Origin: Prolixibacteraceae bacterium
Lineage (GTDB): Bacteria > Bacteroidota > Bacteroidia > Bacteroidales > Prolixibacteraceae
DNA length: 64,000 nucleotides
Reading direction: 5' to 3'
Assembly (NCBI GenBank): GCA_023229575.1
Contig: JALNYZ010000010.1
Span: forward strand, 1-64,000
Shown: one piece after another, positions 29,026 to 39,183 of the stretch
Layout: every line of letters begins with the position of its first letter
Numbering within the stretch: position 1 is the first letter of the stretch
Notes under the pieces: generated by a model
What the model saw: the letters and a program-made list of their open reading frames with translations, nothing else
What the model was told of the DNA's origin: nothing
Database searches by the model: none
Translations under genes and position numbers: made by a program

Positions 29026-30276
29026 ATGAAAACCCTTTTAAAATTTGGATTTATTGTTCTTTGTGTTGTTCTTTTGTGTACTGCTTTCACACTAAAGGAG
29101 AAGAAGCTGTCATCCTCTGAATTTATTGCCATTTCAGGCCCAAATCTTCTCACTCCTGATGGGCAGAAATTCTTTATTCGTGGCATAAATCTGGGCAATT
29201 GGCTGAATCCTGAAGGTTATATGTTCGGTTTCAAGGCCGCGAGTTCAGCGCGTTTAATCGACAATGCTTTCCGCGAACTTGCCGGTCCGGACTTCACTGA
29301 CCAGTTTTGGAAGAAATTTAAGGACAACTATGTTACCCGCGAGGATATACGTTTCATCAAAAGCACAGGTGTCAATTCTATCCGATTACCCTTTCATTAT
29401 AAGTTATTTACTGATGAAGATTATATGGGACTTAATATAAAACAGGATGGATTTCAGAGAATTGACAGTCTGCTTAGCTGGTGCCGGGCATCAAATGTGT
29501 ATGTGATCCTCGATATGCACGATGCACCAGGCGGACAGACAGGCGACAACATTGACGACAGTTATGGTTATCCATGGCTGATGACCAGTGAGAAGAGCCA
29601 GGAGATTTTTGTAGCAATCTGGAAGAAAATTGCTGCCTATTACAAGGATGAACCGCTCATTTTGGGGTATGACCTGCTGAATGAACCCATCGCTCCCTAC
29701 TTTGGGGCAGATATGCCAATGCTGAATACCGCACTCGAACCTCTTTACATGAAAGCGGTGAAAGCGATTCGGGAAGTGGATAAAAATCACATCGTCCTGT
29801 TAGGAGGAGCCCAGTGGGATGGGAATTTTAAAGTGTTCAAAAACTCAAAATTCGACAGCAAGATGATGTACACTTGTCACCGCTATTGGTGCGATACGCT
29901 ACAGGCCAATATTCAGGATTTTGTCCATTTTCGCGACTCGGTCAACCTCCCGATTTACATGGGAGAAACAGGTGAGAACAACGATAAATGGATTGCCGCC
30001 TGGACTCGTCTGATGGTCAAAAACAATATAGGGTACCACTATTGGCCCTACAAGAAAATGGGAAAGCAGAGTGCTATGGTCACGATTCCCAAACCGGAAA
30101 ACTGGCAGATCATTGTGACTTTTACAGAAAGTCCAAGAAATACCTTCGATGATATACGACGCGCCAAGCCTGGTCAGGAATTGGTCCAAAAAATCATGAA
30201 CGATTTTCTGGAGAATTGCAAGTACTCAAATTGTGCAGAAAACAAAGGTTATATCAAAGCAATGGGGTTGGAATGA
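29026..30276 (+). CDS. secreted glycoside hydrolase family 5 (cellulase-like)
   Basis: A 416-residue endo-acting beta-glycanase candidate. It has a signal peptide (about 1-22). The GH5 barrel starts at RGINLGNWLNPEGYMFGF, with the conserved Arg in NSIRLPFHYK, DMHDAPGG, the acid/base Glu220 in DLLNEPIAP, HRYW, and the nucleophile Glu314 in YMGETGEN. The NLGNWLNPEG stretch resembles exo-glucanase or broad beta-glucanase members. It converges with the next gene, whose end is only 9 bases away. Confidence 0.88.
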   Translation: MKTLLKFGFIVLCVVLLCTAFTLKEKKLSSSEFIAISGPNLLTPDGQKFFIRGINLGNWLNPEGYMFGFKAASSARLIDNAFRELAGPDFTDQFWKKFKDNYVTREDIRFIKSTGVNSIRLPFHYKLFTDEDYMGLNIKQDGFQRIDSLLSWCRASNVYVILDMHDAPGGQTGDNIDDSYGYPWLMTSEKSQEIFVAIWKKIAAYYKDEPLILGYDLLNEPIAPYFGADMPMLNTALEPLYMKAVKAIREVDKNHIVLLGGAQWDGNFKVFKNSKFDSKMMYTCHRYWCDTLQANIQDFVHFRDSVNLPIYMGETGENNDKWIAAWTRLMVKNNIGYHYWPYKKMGKQSAMVTIPKPENWQIIVTFTESPRNTFDDIRRAKPGQELVQKIMNDFLENCKYSNCAENKGYIKAMGLE

Positions 30277-30285
30277 GGATATTGA

Positions 30286-32658
30286 TCAATTGGCCTTTAT
30301 GAATTTCTTCTCCCCGATGATCCGCTGGTCATTGGAGATCCTCAAAACATAGATACCTGAATTCAGGTTCTGGATATTGATGTCTGCATGGCTTGACCCA
30401 TCATTGGTTATTTGCTCGATGTAAACACTTCGTCCTGAGATATTCTTGATCTCAACTTTCAGGATCCCCTCAGTCGGATTTTTGAAATCTACCCGTATGA
30501 TCTCTTTTGCAGGATTGGGATAGAGATCAACTTCGGATTTGTTGATGACATCTGTTGTGGCAATGCTCTTCATCACCACTACCTGTTTGGTGCTTTCTGA
30601 AGCTCCATTCAAGCCGACAGCTTTTAACTGAACATCGTAAATACCGTCATTTTGGAAGTTGTAACTCACTGATGGACCAATTTTTGTAACTCCATTGCCA
30701 AAATTCCATTCGTACTGAACACCATCAAGTGGTGCCACGACTGTGAAATTATTCACTCCGCCAACAGATGTAGATTGCCAGAGAGGTTTGGATAGTAAAG
30801 TGAAAGAAGTTGTTTTGCGACAAACATTCTCAATGGTCGCCTGCACGGTATAGAGTTTACCCGGACAGAGGGTTCCCGCTGAACTTCCTGTTCTGCCATC
30901 CGACCATAGATATATCACGTTGGGAATCTCTTTCCCAGCTTCATCAAGCAACTTGACCGTCGCACTTCCATTACACAAGTTGGAGGTCGGATCGAAAAGC
31001 AGGAGGTTGATTGGTCCCTTGCAATTGGGAAGAGTGGTGACCGAAATTTCCTTGATGGTAAGTATTTTTATATCGGCTCCTTCTTTACATGTCGTAATTT
31101 TCTCAGCATACTTCTGATAGGTAAATTCAACATATTGTCCCTCCTTCAAGATGAAGTTTGGGGTGATATTTGCAGGAATAAGCCGCACATTGTTTTCCAG
31201 GGTGGTTATCACCAAATTGCAACCTGTAACAGATGAAAGACTAGACACTTTCCCTCTGCCGGTATGTGTGACGAGGGTTGGGGGTAAAGTGCTACCATCA
31301 AAAGTTGTTTTCAACTCTCCGGTGCAAGTTTTGTCCCCCGAAACAACCTTAACAACTACCGAATAGGTGCCTGCTTTGCTAAAAGTGTGTGAAGGATTTG
31401 GTGAGTCGGATAGGGTATTGTCCCCAAATGTCCAGTAGTATTTGGCTCCAGAAGTTTGAGGATCTGTTTTAAAAGTATAGCTGGCAGGTGTTGTGCTGTT
31501 TCTCATACTAACTATTTTAACAGTACATGTGACTACTGGTGGAGTTACTGTGGCAGCTTCTACTTTCAGGTTCAATTCCCCGTAACATACCTTGGCATCG
31601 GCTCCCGTTCCGTTGGTAACCTTTACTTTAACAACATAAGTGCCGACTTTACTGTAAATATGTGAGGGCAACCGGGTATCTGATACTGGGGTTTCATCGC
31701 CAAAAGTCCAAAAGTATTTGGTTGTGGATGCAGTTGACGACGGATCTGATTTGAAAGAGTAGGAGAGCGGGTTGGTGCTGTTTTTGTTGGCAAGGATAGT
31801 GACTTTGCATGGAATAACCGGAGTAACCACAGGAGTAATATTGGCTATTTTGATGATTTTGGCTGAAACACCTAAAGAACAACCTGATGCTACATTGGGA
31901 TGAAGTTCGTAGGCAAGCTCAACATATTGCCCATCTTTGAATTCGAAATTTTGCAACATTGTTTTGGGAACAAGCACTTTCCCATTTTCCATGGTAATAA
32001 GTAGTCCGCAACCATCGGTAGCGGTTGTCTTTTTTACTTTTCCTTTGCCAGTATAAGTGACCACGTTGGTCGTCACAGTACCTCCATCGAAAGAAGATTT
32101 CGATTCACCATAGCAAATAGTGCCATCTACCCCTATTACCTTGACCAAAACCGAATAGGTACCTGTCTTGCTGAAAGTATGGGACGGAGTCGGCGAGTCA
32201 GATGCGGTATTATCTCCAAATGTCCAGGAATATTTGCCCCCAGTCTTCTGGGGATCGGTTTTAAAGGTATAGCTGGCTGGGGTTGTACTGTTTTTTGATG
32301 CAAGGATAGTGACTTTGCATGAAACAACAGGAGATGTTTTTGTTCCACCATCAAACTGTGCAGTCAGCGCGCCGCTACAGGTAACAGGTGCAGCGTCTGT
32401 CCCCGATTTGACCTGGACATGTACCACGTAACTGCCTCCCTTGCTGAAAGTGTGGGTTGGCATAGGTGAATCAGAAACAGTGTTATCGCCAAAAGTCCAT
32501 AAATATTTTGCTCCTGCTGTATGTGGATCTGTTTTAAAGGTATAGCTGGGAGGATTGGTTTTGTTTACGGCAAACAAAATCTTTACCGTACATACGTTTT
32601 GTGCAAACAAACCAGTAAGGGAAAAAAGCACAATGAGAAGGGACAAAATACTTTTCAT
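30286..32658 (-). CDS. PKD-repeat protein with type IX secretion C-terminal domain
   Basis: A 790-residue secreted or surface-anchored protein. Signal peptide 1-19. PKD-like beta domains lie at about 25-100, 113-190, 284-365, 377-452 and 627-700, marked by WTFGDNT and HTFSKxGxY. Two copies of a different module (about 200-270 and 463-537) start TYTGKGKV or THTGRGKV and contain GQYVE. A Cys-containing segment (about 545-620) follows. The tail 712-790 (LYPNPAKEIIRVDF, then LNSGIYVLRI, ending KKFIKAN) is a type A sorting domain for the type IX secretion system. No enzyme domain is visible; adhesion or scaffolding is likely. Confidence 0.88.
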   Translation of the reverse strand: MKSILSLLIVLFSLTGLFAQNVCTVKILFAVNKTNPPSYTFKTDPHTAGAKYLWTFGDNTVSDSPMPTHTFSKGGSYVVHVQVKSGTDAAPVTCSGALTAQFDGGTKTSPVVSCKVTILASKNSTTPASYTFKTDPQKTGGKYSWTFGDNTASDSPTPSHTFSKTGTYSVLVKVIGVDGTICYGESKSSFDGGTVTTNVVTYTGKGKVKKTTATDGCGLLITMENGKVLVPKTMLQNFEFKDGQYVELAYELHPNVASGCSLGVSAKIIKIANITPVVTPVIPCKVTILANKNSTNPLSYSFKSDPSSTASTTKYFWTFGDETPVSDTRLPSHIYSKVGTYVVKVKVTNGTGADAKVCYGELNLKVEAATVTPPVVTCTVKIVSMRNSTTPASYTFKTDPQTSGAKYYWTFGDNTLSDSPNPSHTFSKAGTYSVVVKVVSGDKTCTGELKTTFDGSTLPPTLVTHTGRGKVSSLSSVTGCNLVITTLENNVRLIPANITPNFILKEGQYVEFTYQKYAEKITTCKEGADIKILTIKEISVTTLPNCKGPINLLLFDPTSNLCNGSATVKLLDEAGKEIPNVIYLWSDGRTGSSAGTLCPGKLYTVQATIENVCRKTTSFTLLSKPLWQSTSVGGVNNFTVVAPLDGVQYEWNFGNGVTKIGPSVSYNFQNDGIYDVQLKAVGLNGASESTKQVVVMKSIATTDVINKSEVDLYPNPAKEIIRVDFKNPTEGILKVEIKNISGRSVYIEQITNDGSSHADINIQNLNSGIYVLRISNDQRIIGEKKFIKAN

Positions 32659-32875
32659 ATCTACTTGTTTTAATGTTTGTTAATTGTTTTAACCTCAACA
32701 GAGGCACGAATATAGTAAATTATTTTGATATTTCTATTCAAAACTGTTGTACAATAGGCAAAAATTGAAAACAGGTTCAATTCGGGGCTCTTAACTTTTT
32801 ATTTACAATTCATTGGATAAAGCTAGATGTGAGTTTGGTGTATTCTTGAAATAGCGTTTCCTCATTTTCACCAAA

Positions 32876-32909
32876 TTTGAAATACACATTGTTTTATCTT
32901 ATATATTTG
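32876..32909 (+). promoter_or_regulatory. Bacteroidetes-type promoter candidate
   Basis: TTTG at 32876-32879 and TATATTTG at 32902-32909 fit the phylum's -33 TTTG and -7 TAnnTTTG elements with a 22-base spacer. The -7 box ends 11 bases before the ATG at 32921, so the leader would be very short. It would drive the metal-efflux operon. Confidence 0.42.
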
Positions 32910-32920
32910 CATTCAGAACC

Positions 32921-33238
32921 ATGAAACTGATTGTTACTATATTATCCTTTTACATCTTTATGCTGACTGCTCTGCCATGTGCTCACAGTGCAGCGGTTCA
33001 GTCTGTGTGTAAGATAGAAAAAGCAAAAGGCAATTCAGACCACCATGGTTCTGAATCCGGGATCGATCATTGTTCCCCCTTCTGTACCTGTAATTGTTGT
33101 GCTACGCAGGTGGTCACTACGGAATCCATCATGCAATCTACCTTTGTGAAATATTGCCAGCACAACTATCCTGAATATGTCACCACTTTTACCACCTTAT
33201 TCTTCGCAACTATCTGGCAACCGCCTCAATTGGTCTGA
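32921..33238 (+). CDS. DUF6660-like small Cys/His-rich exported protein
   Basis: A 105-residue protein with a signal peptide (about 1-24, ending HSAAV). The mature part is rich in potential metal ligands: SDHHGSESGIDHCSPFCTC followed by NCCATQ. Proteins of this type are found just upstream of CusA-like pumps in Bacteroidetes. A role in binding or sensing copper or a similar metal is therefore inferred. It lies 89 bases before the RND pump gene. Confidence 0.72.
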   Translation: MKLIVTILSFYIFMLTALPCAHSAAVQSVCKIEKAKGNSDHHGSESGIDHCSPFCTCNCCATQVVTTESIMQSTFVKYCQHNYPEYVTTFTTLFFATIWQPPQLV

Positions 33239-33327
33239 TACCTGAGAATTTCCATCTTATTTGACTCTGAACCGTTGTTGAATGGTTTGGATCATTGGCT
33301 CATGTATTAAATTAATTCATTGTCAGT

Positions 33328-36300
33328 ATGATAGAGCGTATCATCCATTTCTCGGTCAGGAATAAATTCATTGTAGGGTTGTTCGTATTGGCGTTAGTAG
33401 GTTGGGGTACCTATTCGTTGACCAGACTGCCCATCGATGCCATTCCTGATATCACAAATAACCAGGTGTTAGTTATTTCATCGGCTCCCTCCCTTGCAGT
33501 TCAGGAGGTCGAAAGTTTCATCACCGCTCCCATCGAGGTCGCGGTAGCCAATATCCCCGATATTGTTGAACTCCGTTCCATCTCCCGTCTTGGGTTGTCA
33601 GTTATCACGGTAGTTTTCAAAGATGATGTTGATGTTTACTGGGCAAGGCAGCAGTTGGGCGAAAGGCTCAAAGAGGCGGAAGAGGTAATCCCTCTGGGGC
33701 TTGCGAAGATTTCACTCGCTCCCATCTCCTCCGGTTTGGGAGAGATCTACCAATATAGGCTGGCCGTTGCAAAAGGATTCGAAAAGAGATACAATCCAAT
33801 GGATCTTCGTACCATTCAGGACTGGACTGTACGAAGGGAGATGCTGGGTACCGCAGGGGTAGCCGACATCAACAGTTACGGAGGTTTGGTCAAGCAGTAC
33901 GAAATAGCCGTCAATCCGGAGAGGCTCAGGGGAATGAACCTAACCCTGACCGATATTTTTCAGGCCCTTGAGAAAAACAACGAAAATACCGGAAGTGCCT
34001 ACATCGATAAGAATCCGACGGCATACTTTATTCGCGGCGTTGGATTGGTCAAAAACCTGGAAGACATTGGAAAGATCGTGGTCAAATCCAATAACTCAGG
34101 GATTCCTGTCCTGGTAAGGGATGTGGCAACTGTCCAATATGGAAGCGCCACACGCTACGGTGCATTTGTCGTGGATACCACAGAAGCAGTTGGCGGAGTT
34201 GTGATGATGCTCAAAGGTGCCAACGCCCACGAAGTGATTGACAACGTGAAGACCCGGATCCAGTCAATTCAAACTTCAATGCCCGAAGGGGTACAGATTG
34301 AGCCCTTCCTGAACCGGTCAGATCTGGTTGAAAGAGCCATCCGGACCGTTTCGACCAACCTCATCGAAGGAGCGCTGATTGTCATATTTATTCTGGTGAT
34401 CCTCTTGGGGAATCTACGTGCCGGACTGGTTGTTGCCTCAGTAATTCCTTTGGCCATGCTCTTTGCTGTATCGATGATGAACCTTTTTGGCGTCTCAGGA
34501 AACCTGATGAGCCTGGGGGCCATCGACTTCGGACTGATTGTGGACGGAGCGGTAATCATAGTCGAAAGTGTTGTCCACCGAATTAACATGAGCAAACACC
34601 ACCACCCTGGGATTGCCATGCTTTCTCAGGAGCAGATGGACGAAAACGTGTTTGACTCGGCCAAGAGGATGATGAGTTCGGCCACATTCGGGCAAATCAT
34701 TATCCTGATCGTCTACCTGCCTATTATGGCATTGGTCGGCATCGAAGGAAAGATGTTCCGCCCCATGGCACAGGTGGTCTCCTTCGCTTTGCTTGGCGCT
34801 GCCATCCTGTCGCTTACCTATGTTCCCATGGTTTCGGCATTGTTCCTCAGCAAGAGGACAGAACACAGGCGCAATTTCTCCGACCGGCTGATGGATTGGT
34901 TTCACAAGGCCTTCCGACCAATCATAAATTTTGCCTTACGGCGGAAGTTGTTGGTATCGACATTTGCTATTCTCCTGTTTGTCTTCAGCCTCTTCCAATT
35001 CAGCAGATTGGGCGGCGAATTTATTCCGCAACTCGAGGAGGGTGACCTTGCAGCCGGTGTGATCACCTTACAGGGAGGATCACTCAGCAATACCGTCCAA
35101 ATGGTTGAAAAGGCAAATAAAATCCTCCTCAGCAATTTCCCCGAAATCAAACACGCCGTATGTAAAATCGGGGCCGGAGAAATTCCTGCAGACCCAACAC
35201 CCATGGAGACAGGTGATTACATTATTACCCTCAAAGACAAAAGTGAGTGGACAAGCGCTAAAACACGTGAAGAGTTGGTCGGAAAAATGGAAGAGATACT
35301 GGTGGTGCTTGCCGGTGTCAAATTTGAATTTCAGCAGCCCATCCAGATGCGGTTCAATGAACTGCTCTCCGGTTCTAAGCAGGATATTGCCGTTAAAATT
35401 TTTGGTGACGACCTGAATACGCTTTCGGCGAAAGCCGCATCGATTGAGAAAATCATTCAGCAAATTGAAGGCGTTGCGGATATCAATGTGGAGAAAGTTA
35501 CCGGATTGGCCCAGGTCCAGGTTGACTACAACCGTGACCGACTGGCGCAATACGGTCTCTCGGTCCAGGAGGTGAACCGGGTACTTCGTGCAGCCTTTGC
35601 AGGTAGTCAGGCAGGAGTAGTGTTCGATGAAGAGAAACGTTTCGGATTGGTGGTCCGTTTGGATCAGGATTACCGCAAGAGCATGGACGATGTAAGAAAT
35701 CTCTCGGTTGCGCTTCCGAATGGTGGACAAATCCCCTTCGATCAGGTTGCCGATATCCGGATAAAATCCGGTCCGGCCCAGGTTTCAAGGGAAAACACCA
35801 AACGCAGGATCACGGTAGGATTCAATGTCCGTAACCGGGATGTGCAGAATGTGATTAACGAAGTAACCAGGCAAATCAACCAAAAAATCAAATTGCCAAC
35901 AGGATATTACATCTCGTACGGTGGTCAGTTTCAAAATCTTCAGGCTGCAAAAGCACGGTTATCCATTGCCGTTCCTGTTGCCTTGCTGTTGATTTTTGTA
36001 CTGCTCTTTTTTACCTTTCATTCGGTCAAACAGACACTGCTTATCTTTTCAGCGGTACCCATGTCGGCCATTGGCGGCGTGTTCGCACTCTGGTCGCGTG
36101 GAATGAATTTCTCTATCTCGGCAGGTGTTGGGTTTATTGCACTCTTTGGCGTGGCAGTGCTCAACGGTATTGTATTGATAGCCGAATTTAACCGTCTCGA
36201 AAAGGAGGGAATATCGGATATCACGGAAAGGGTACTGAAAGGTTTGAACACCCGGTTACGGCCGGTTATCATGACTGCCGCTGTTGCTTCTTTGGGATTT

Positions 36301-37719
36301 TTGCCGATGGCCTTGTCAAATTCGGCAGGGGCCGAGGTTCAAAAACCGTTGGCAACTGTGGTTATTGGTGGTCTCATTTCAGCCACTTTCCTCACATTGG
36401 TCATCCTGCCGGTCTTCTACATTTTGTTTTCATCAGGCAAGCTGAGATCTTCAATTCGTCGGAAGTCCGTTAAAGTAATCTCCATACTTTTGTTTTTGCT
36501 TGTCGGCTCCTCTATGTTCAACACCACTTTTGGACAGCAGTCGAAGCGTCTCAATTTGCACGAAGCCATTCAGATGGCGCTAGACAGTAACCTGGCCATA
36601 CGTTCATCCGCCTATTCCGTTCAGGTACAAAAGGCCTTGAAAGGAGCTTCCCTCGATCTGCCCAAGACAGCCATCGACGGTCAGTACGGACAGATCAACA
36701 GCTATGGCAAAGATAACAGCTACACCGTGTCACAATCCTTCGCTTTCCCGACAGTCTACATTAACCAGGGCAAATTGGCCAATGCCGGAGTCAGGAGCAG
36801 CGAATGGCAGTTAAAAGCATCACAACTTGGAATTGCCACTGAGGTCAAGCAGGTTTACCGGCAACTGGCCTATTTTCGTGCAAAACAGAAGTTGTTTGCT
36901 TACCAGGATAGCCTCTTTTCCGGATTTCTCAGGGCGGCCGATCATCGGGCCCGGCTCGGTGAAACCAACCGGCTCGAAATGATTACAGCACGGTCCCAAA
37001 GCATGGAGGTGAAAAACCAGTTGCAACAGGTCACGGCAGATTTGACCATCGCGGAACAGAAATTGCAGACACTACTGAACAGTTCATTGGCAGTGACGCC
37101 ATTAGATACCTTGTTGACAAGGGCTGAATTTTTTCCGGTTTCAGATAGTCTTGCTTTAACAGGAAATCCCAATGTCGGGTATGTGAAACAGCAGGTTGAA
37201 ATCTCACAATTCGAAAGAAATCTGGAGCGGAGCCGGATGCTGCCTGACTTTACCATTGGCTATTTCAGTCAGACGATGCAGGGAATCCAGGAAGTGAACG
37301 GTGTACCGCGGACTTTTGGCGCAGGGGACAGGTTCACCGGTATTCAGGCTGGAATCACGATCCCGCTGTGGCTTGTGCCCTATACTGCCAGAACAAGGGC
37401 AGCAAATCTAAAGACGGAGGTTGCACGTACAAATGCCGATTATTATTCAGTATCGCTCCTTGGCAGTTATCGTTCCCTTTTGGGGGAATATGCCAAATTC
37501 AACAACAGCGTGAACTATTACGAGAAGCAGGCCATTCCGGAAGCCAACATCATCATTGCGCAGGCCACCCTCAGCTACAAGGCCGGGGCGATGGATTACC
37601 TTGAATACATCCTGAACCTGAGCCGTGCTTTAACAATTAAGCTGAACTATCTGGATGTGCTTAATAATTACAATCAAACCATTGTATCCATTGATTTTAT
37701 AACGGGAAAAACCTTTTAA
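33328..37719 (+). CDS. cusA: CusA/CzcA-type heavy-metal RND pump fused to a TolC-like outer membrane channel
   Basis: A 1463-residue fusion. Residues 1-1045 form a heavy-metal RND transporter: SVRNKFIVGLFVLALVGWGT first helix, RLPIDAIPDITNNQV, the transmembrane acidic region around DFGLIVDGAVIIVES, and a second helical bundle with LNGIVLIAEFNRLE. A hydrophobic segment (about 1050-1066) then leads into a TolC/CusC-like domain (about 1072-1463) starting RLNLHEAIQMALDSN, with long coiled-coil helices. Such fusions are common in Bacteroidetes. It exports Cu, Ag, Zn, Co or similar ions; the metal cannot be fixed from sequence alone. The adaptor gene follows 12 bases later. Confidence 0.92.
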   Translation: MIERIIHFSVRNKFIVGLFVLALVGWGTYSLTRLPIDAIPDITNNQVLVISSAPSLAVQEVESFITAPIEVAVANIPDIVELRSISRLGLSVITVVFKDDVDVYWARQQLGERLKEAEEVIPLGLAKISLAPISSGLGEIYQYRLAVAKGFEKRYNPMDLRTIQDWTVRREMLGTAGVADINSYGGLVKQYEIAVNPERLRGMNLTLTDIFQALEKNNENTGSAYIDKNPTAYFIRGVGLVKNLEDIGKIVVKSNNSGIPVLVRDVATVQYGSATRYGAFVVDTTEAVGGVVMMLKGANAHEVIDNVKTRIQSIQTSMPEGVQIEPFLNRSDLVERAIRTVSTNLIEGALIVIFILVILLGNLRAGLVVASVIPLAMLFAVSMMNLFGVSGNLMSLGAIDFGLIVDGAVIIVESVVHRINMSKHHHPGIAMLSQEQMDENVFDSAKRMMSSATFGQIIILIVYLPIMALVGIEGKMFRPMAQVVSFALLGAAILSLTYVPMVSALFLSKRTEHRRNFSDRLMDWFHKAFRPIINFALRRKLLVSTFAILLFVFSLFQFSRLGGEFIPQLEEGDLAAGVITLQGGSLSNTVQMVEKANKILLSNFPEIKHAVCKIGAGEIPADPTPMETGDYIITLKDKSEWTSAKTREELVGKMEEILVVLAGVKFEFQQPIQMRFNELLSGSKQDIAVKIFGDDLNTLSAKAASIEKIIQQIEGVADINVEKVTGLAQVQVDYNRDRLAQYGLSVQEVNRVLRAAFAGSQAGVVFDEEKRFGLVVRLDQDYRKSMDDVRNLSVALPNGGQIPFDQVADIRIKSGPAQVSRENTKRRITVGFNVRNRDVQNVINEVTRQINQKIKLPTGYYISYGGQFQNLQAAKARLSIAVPVALLLIFVLLFFTFHSVKQTLLIFSAVPMSAIGGVFALWSRGMNFSISAGVGFIALFGVAVLNGIVLIAEFNRLEKEGISDITERVLKGLNTRLRPVIMTAAVASLGFLPMALSNSAGAEVQKPLATVVIGGLISATFLTLVILPVFYILFSSGKLRSSIRRKSVKVISILLFLLVGSSMFNTTFGQQSKRLNLHEAIQMALDSNLAIRSSAYSVQVQKALKGASLDLPKTAIDGQYGQINSYGKDNSYTVSQSFAFPTVYINQGKLANAGVRSSEWQLKASQLGIATEVKQVYRQLAYFRAKQKLFAYQDSLFSGFLRAADHRARLGETNRLEMITARSQSMEVKNQLQQVTADLTIAEQKLQTLLNSSLAVTPLDTLLTRAEFFPVSDSLALTGNPNVGYVKQQVEISQFERNLERSRMLPDFTIGYFSQTMQGIQEVNGVPRTFGAGDRFTGIQAGITIPLWLVPYTARTRAANLKTEVARTNADYYSVSLLGSYRSLLGEYAKFNNSVNYYEKQAIPEANIIIAQATLSYKAGAMDYLEYILNLSRALTIKLNYLDVLNNYNQTIVSIDFITGKTF

Positions 37720-37731
37720 TAGTGTATAATT

Positions 37732-38916
37732 ATGAAGAAATATAGAATACTGATAACCATTATTGTATCAGCATTTGTCATCACTTTGATTTCGTGTTCG
37801 GAAGGAAAGAAACCGGCTGCCGAAGTCAAAGCTACAGAAGTTCTCCCCGAGGATATTGTTGAGCTCAGGGGTGACCAGATCCAGCTTGCCGGCATTCAAA
37901 CCGGGGCGATTGAGACCCGTGCATTGAGCGGCACGCTTAAAGTAAGCGGTACTGTTTCAGCGGCTCCACAGAACCTGGCAACGGTGAGTATGCCGTTGGG
38001 CGGTTTTGTCAAGAGTACCTCCCTGATGCCAGGCAATTCGGTACAAAAAGGCCAGGCGTTGGCCATTTTGGAGAACCAGGAGTTTGTCGATATTCAGCAA
38101 AATTTCCTGGAGGCAAGAAATAAATTGGAATATGCAGAGGCAGAATTTATTCGTCACACAGAACTCTACAAAGACGACGTATATTCACAGAAAAATTTGC
38201 AGCAGGTTACCATAGAGTACAAAAACCTGAAGGCCCAGGTGAAGGCACTCGGGCAGAAATTGGCGCTGATCGGGATCAATCCGGCTAACTTTCGCGAGGA
38301 AGATATCAATCGGGCAGTAGCAGTGACCTCACCGATTTCAGGATACGTAAAAACAGTCAACATCAATCTGGGCAAATATGTTGCCCCTTCGGATGTGCTT
38401 TTTGAAATTGTCAACAGCGACAAGCTGTTTCTTGAACTTACCCTTTTCGAAAAAGACGCCGACAAAGTAACAACCGGGCAAAAAATCCGGTTTTTCATCA
38501 ATAATGAAATGGAAGAGCATGAAGCAGTGCTTTACCAGACCGGCAAATCCATCAATACCGATCGGACATACAAAGTATATGCAAGTGTTACAGGTGTTTG
38601 TAAAAATGTCATTCCGGGAATGTATGTCAATGCCATTATCGAATCTTCCTCCAACAAGGTTACGGCATTACCTTCCGAGGCCATTGTCAGTTTCGAAGAC
38701 AAGGATTATATCTTCATTTTCGATAAAAATAAAGAGGAGGGGGGCAAACCTTTTACCGAATACAGAATGGTTGAGGTCCATAAAGGTGTTACCGATGGCG
38801 GTTATACAGAAATAGTCCTGCCGGAAGGTTTGGATTTGCAAACGGCCAGGGTCGTTTTGAAAGGCGCTTATAACCTTCTTTCTGCAAAGAAAAATGCCGG
38901 TGAGATGAGTTGCTGA
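37732..38916 (+). CDS. RND efflux periplasmic adaptor subunit (CusB/CzcB-like)
   Basis: A 394-residue membrane-fusion lipoprotein (Cys22 in LISCSEG). A beta-barrel and lipoyl-like core is visible (VSMPLGGFVKSTSLMPGN, KGQALAILENQEFVDIQQ), with a helical hairpin (about 125-180) and a second lipoyl half (VTSPISGYVKTVNINLGKYV). It links the inner-membrane RND part to the outer-membrane channel. A short C-terminal tail ends MSC. Spacing and order make it the partner of the CusA-TolC fusion. Confidence 0.92.
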   Translation: MKKYRILITIIVSAFVITLISCSEGKKPAAEVKATEVLPEDIVELRGDQIQLAGIQTGAIETRALSGTLKVSGTVSAAPQNLATVSMPLGGFVKSTSLMPGNSVQKGQALAILENQEFVDIQQNFLEARNKLEYAEAEFIRHTELYKDDVYSQKNLQQVTIEYKNLKAQVKALGQKLALIGINPANFREEDINRAVAVTSPISGYVKTVNINLGKYVAPSDVLFEIVNSDKLFLELTLFEKDADKVTTGQKIRFFINNEMEEHEAVLYQTGKSINTDRTYKVYASVTGVCKNVIPGMYVNAIIESSSNKVTALPSEAIVSFEDKDYIFIFDKNKEEGGKPFTEYRMVEVHKGVTDGGYTEIVLPEGLDLQTARVVLKGAYNLLSAKKNAGEMSC

Positions 38917-39183
38917 TTGATTCAATCCGGAAACGGGGAAATGAATTTTGTAGCATCCTAAAAAGGCCCAAACAAGTCTGGCCTATCCTGAAATCCCAAC
39001 ATTAGCCGCACTTCATTTCTTTAGAAAGAGTTCATGCGTTTTCTTCAAACATTTTGAATGATTAATTGTTCTTCAAGAGTCAAACAATCAGAGCAAGGAA
39101 AGGATGAACGCATTGATGGATTTAAGCAAAAATCAGTACATTATTATTGTTATATTTAACATTATTCCGGATAAGCGAAGGTA

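Noticed and set aside
34269..35788. Long minus-strand frames within the RND pump gene
   Set aside because: They arise from codon bias of the pump gene and have no coherent protein features.
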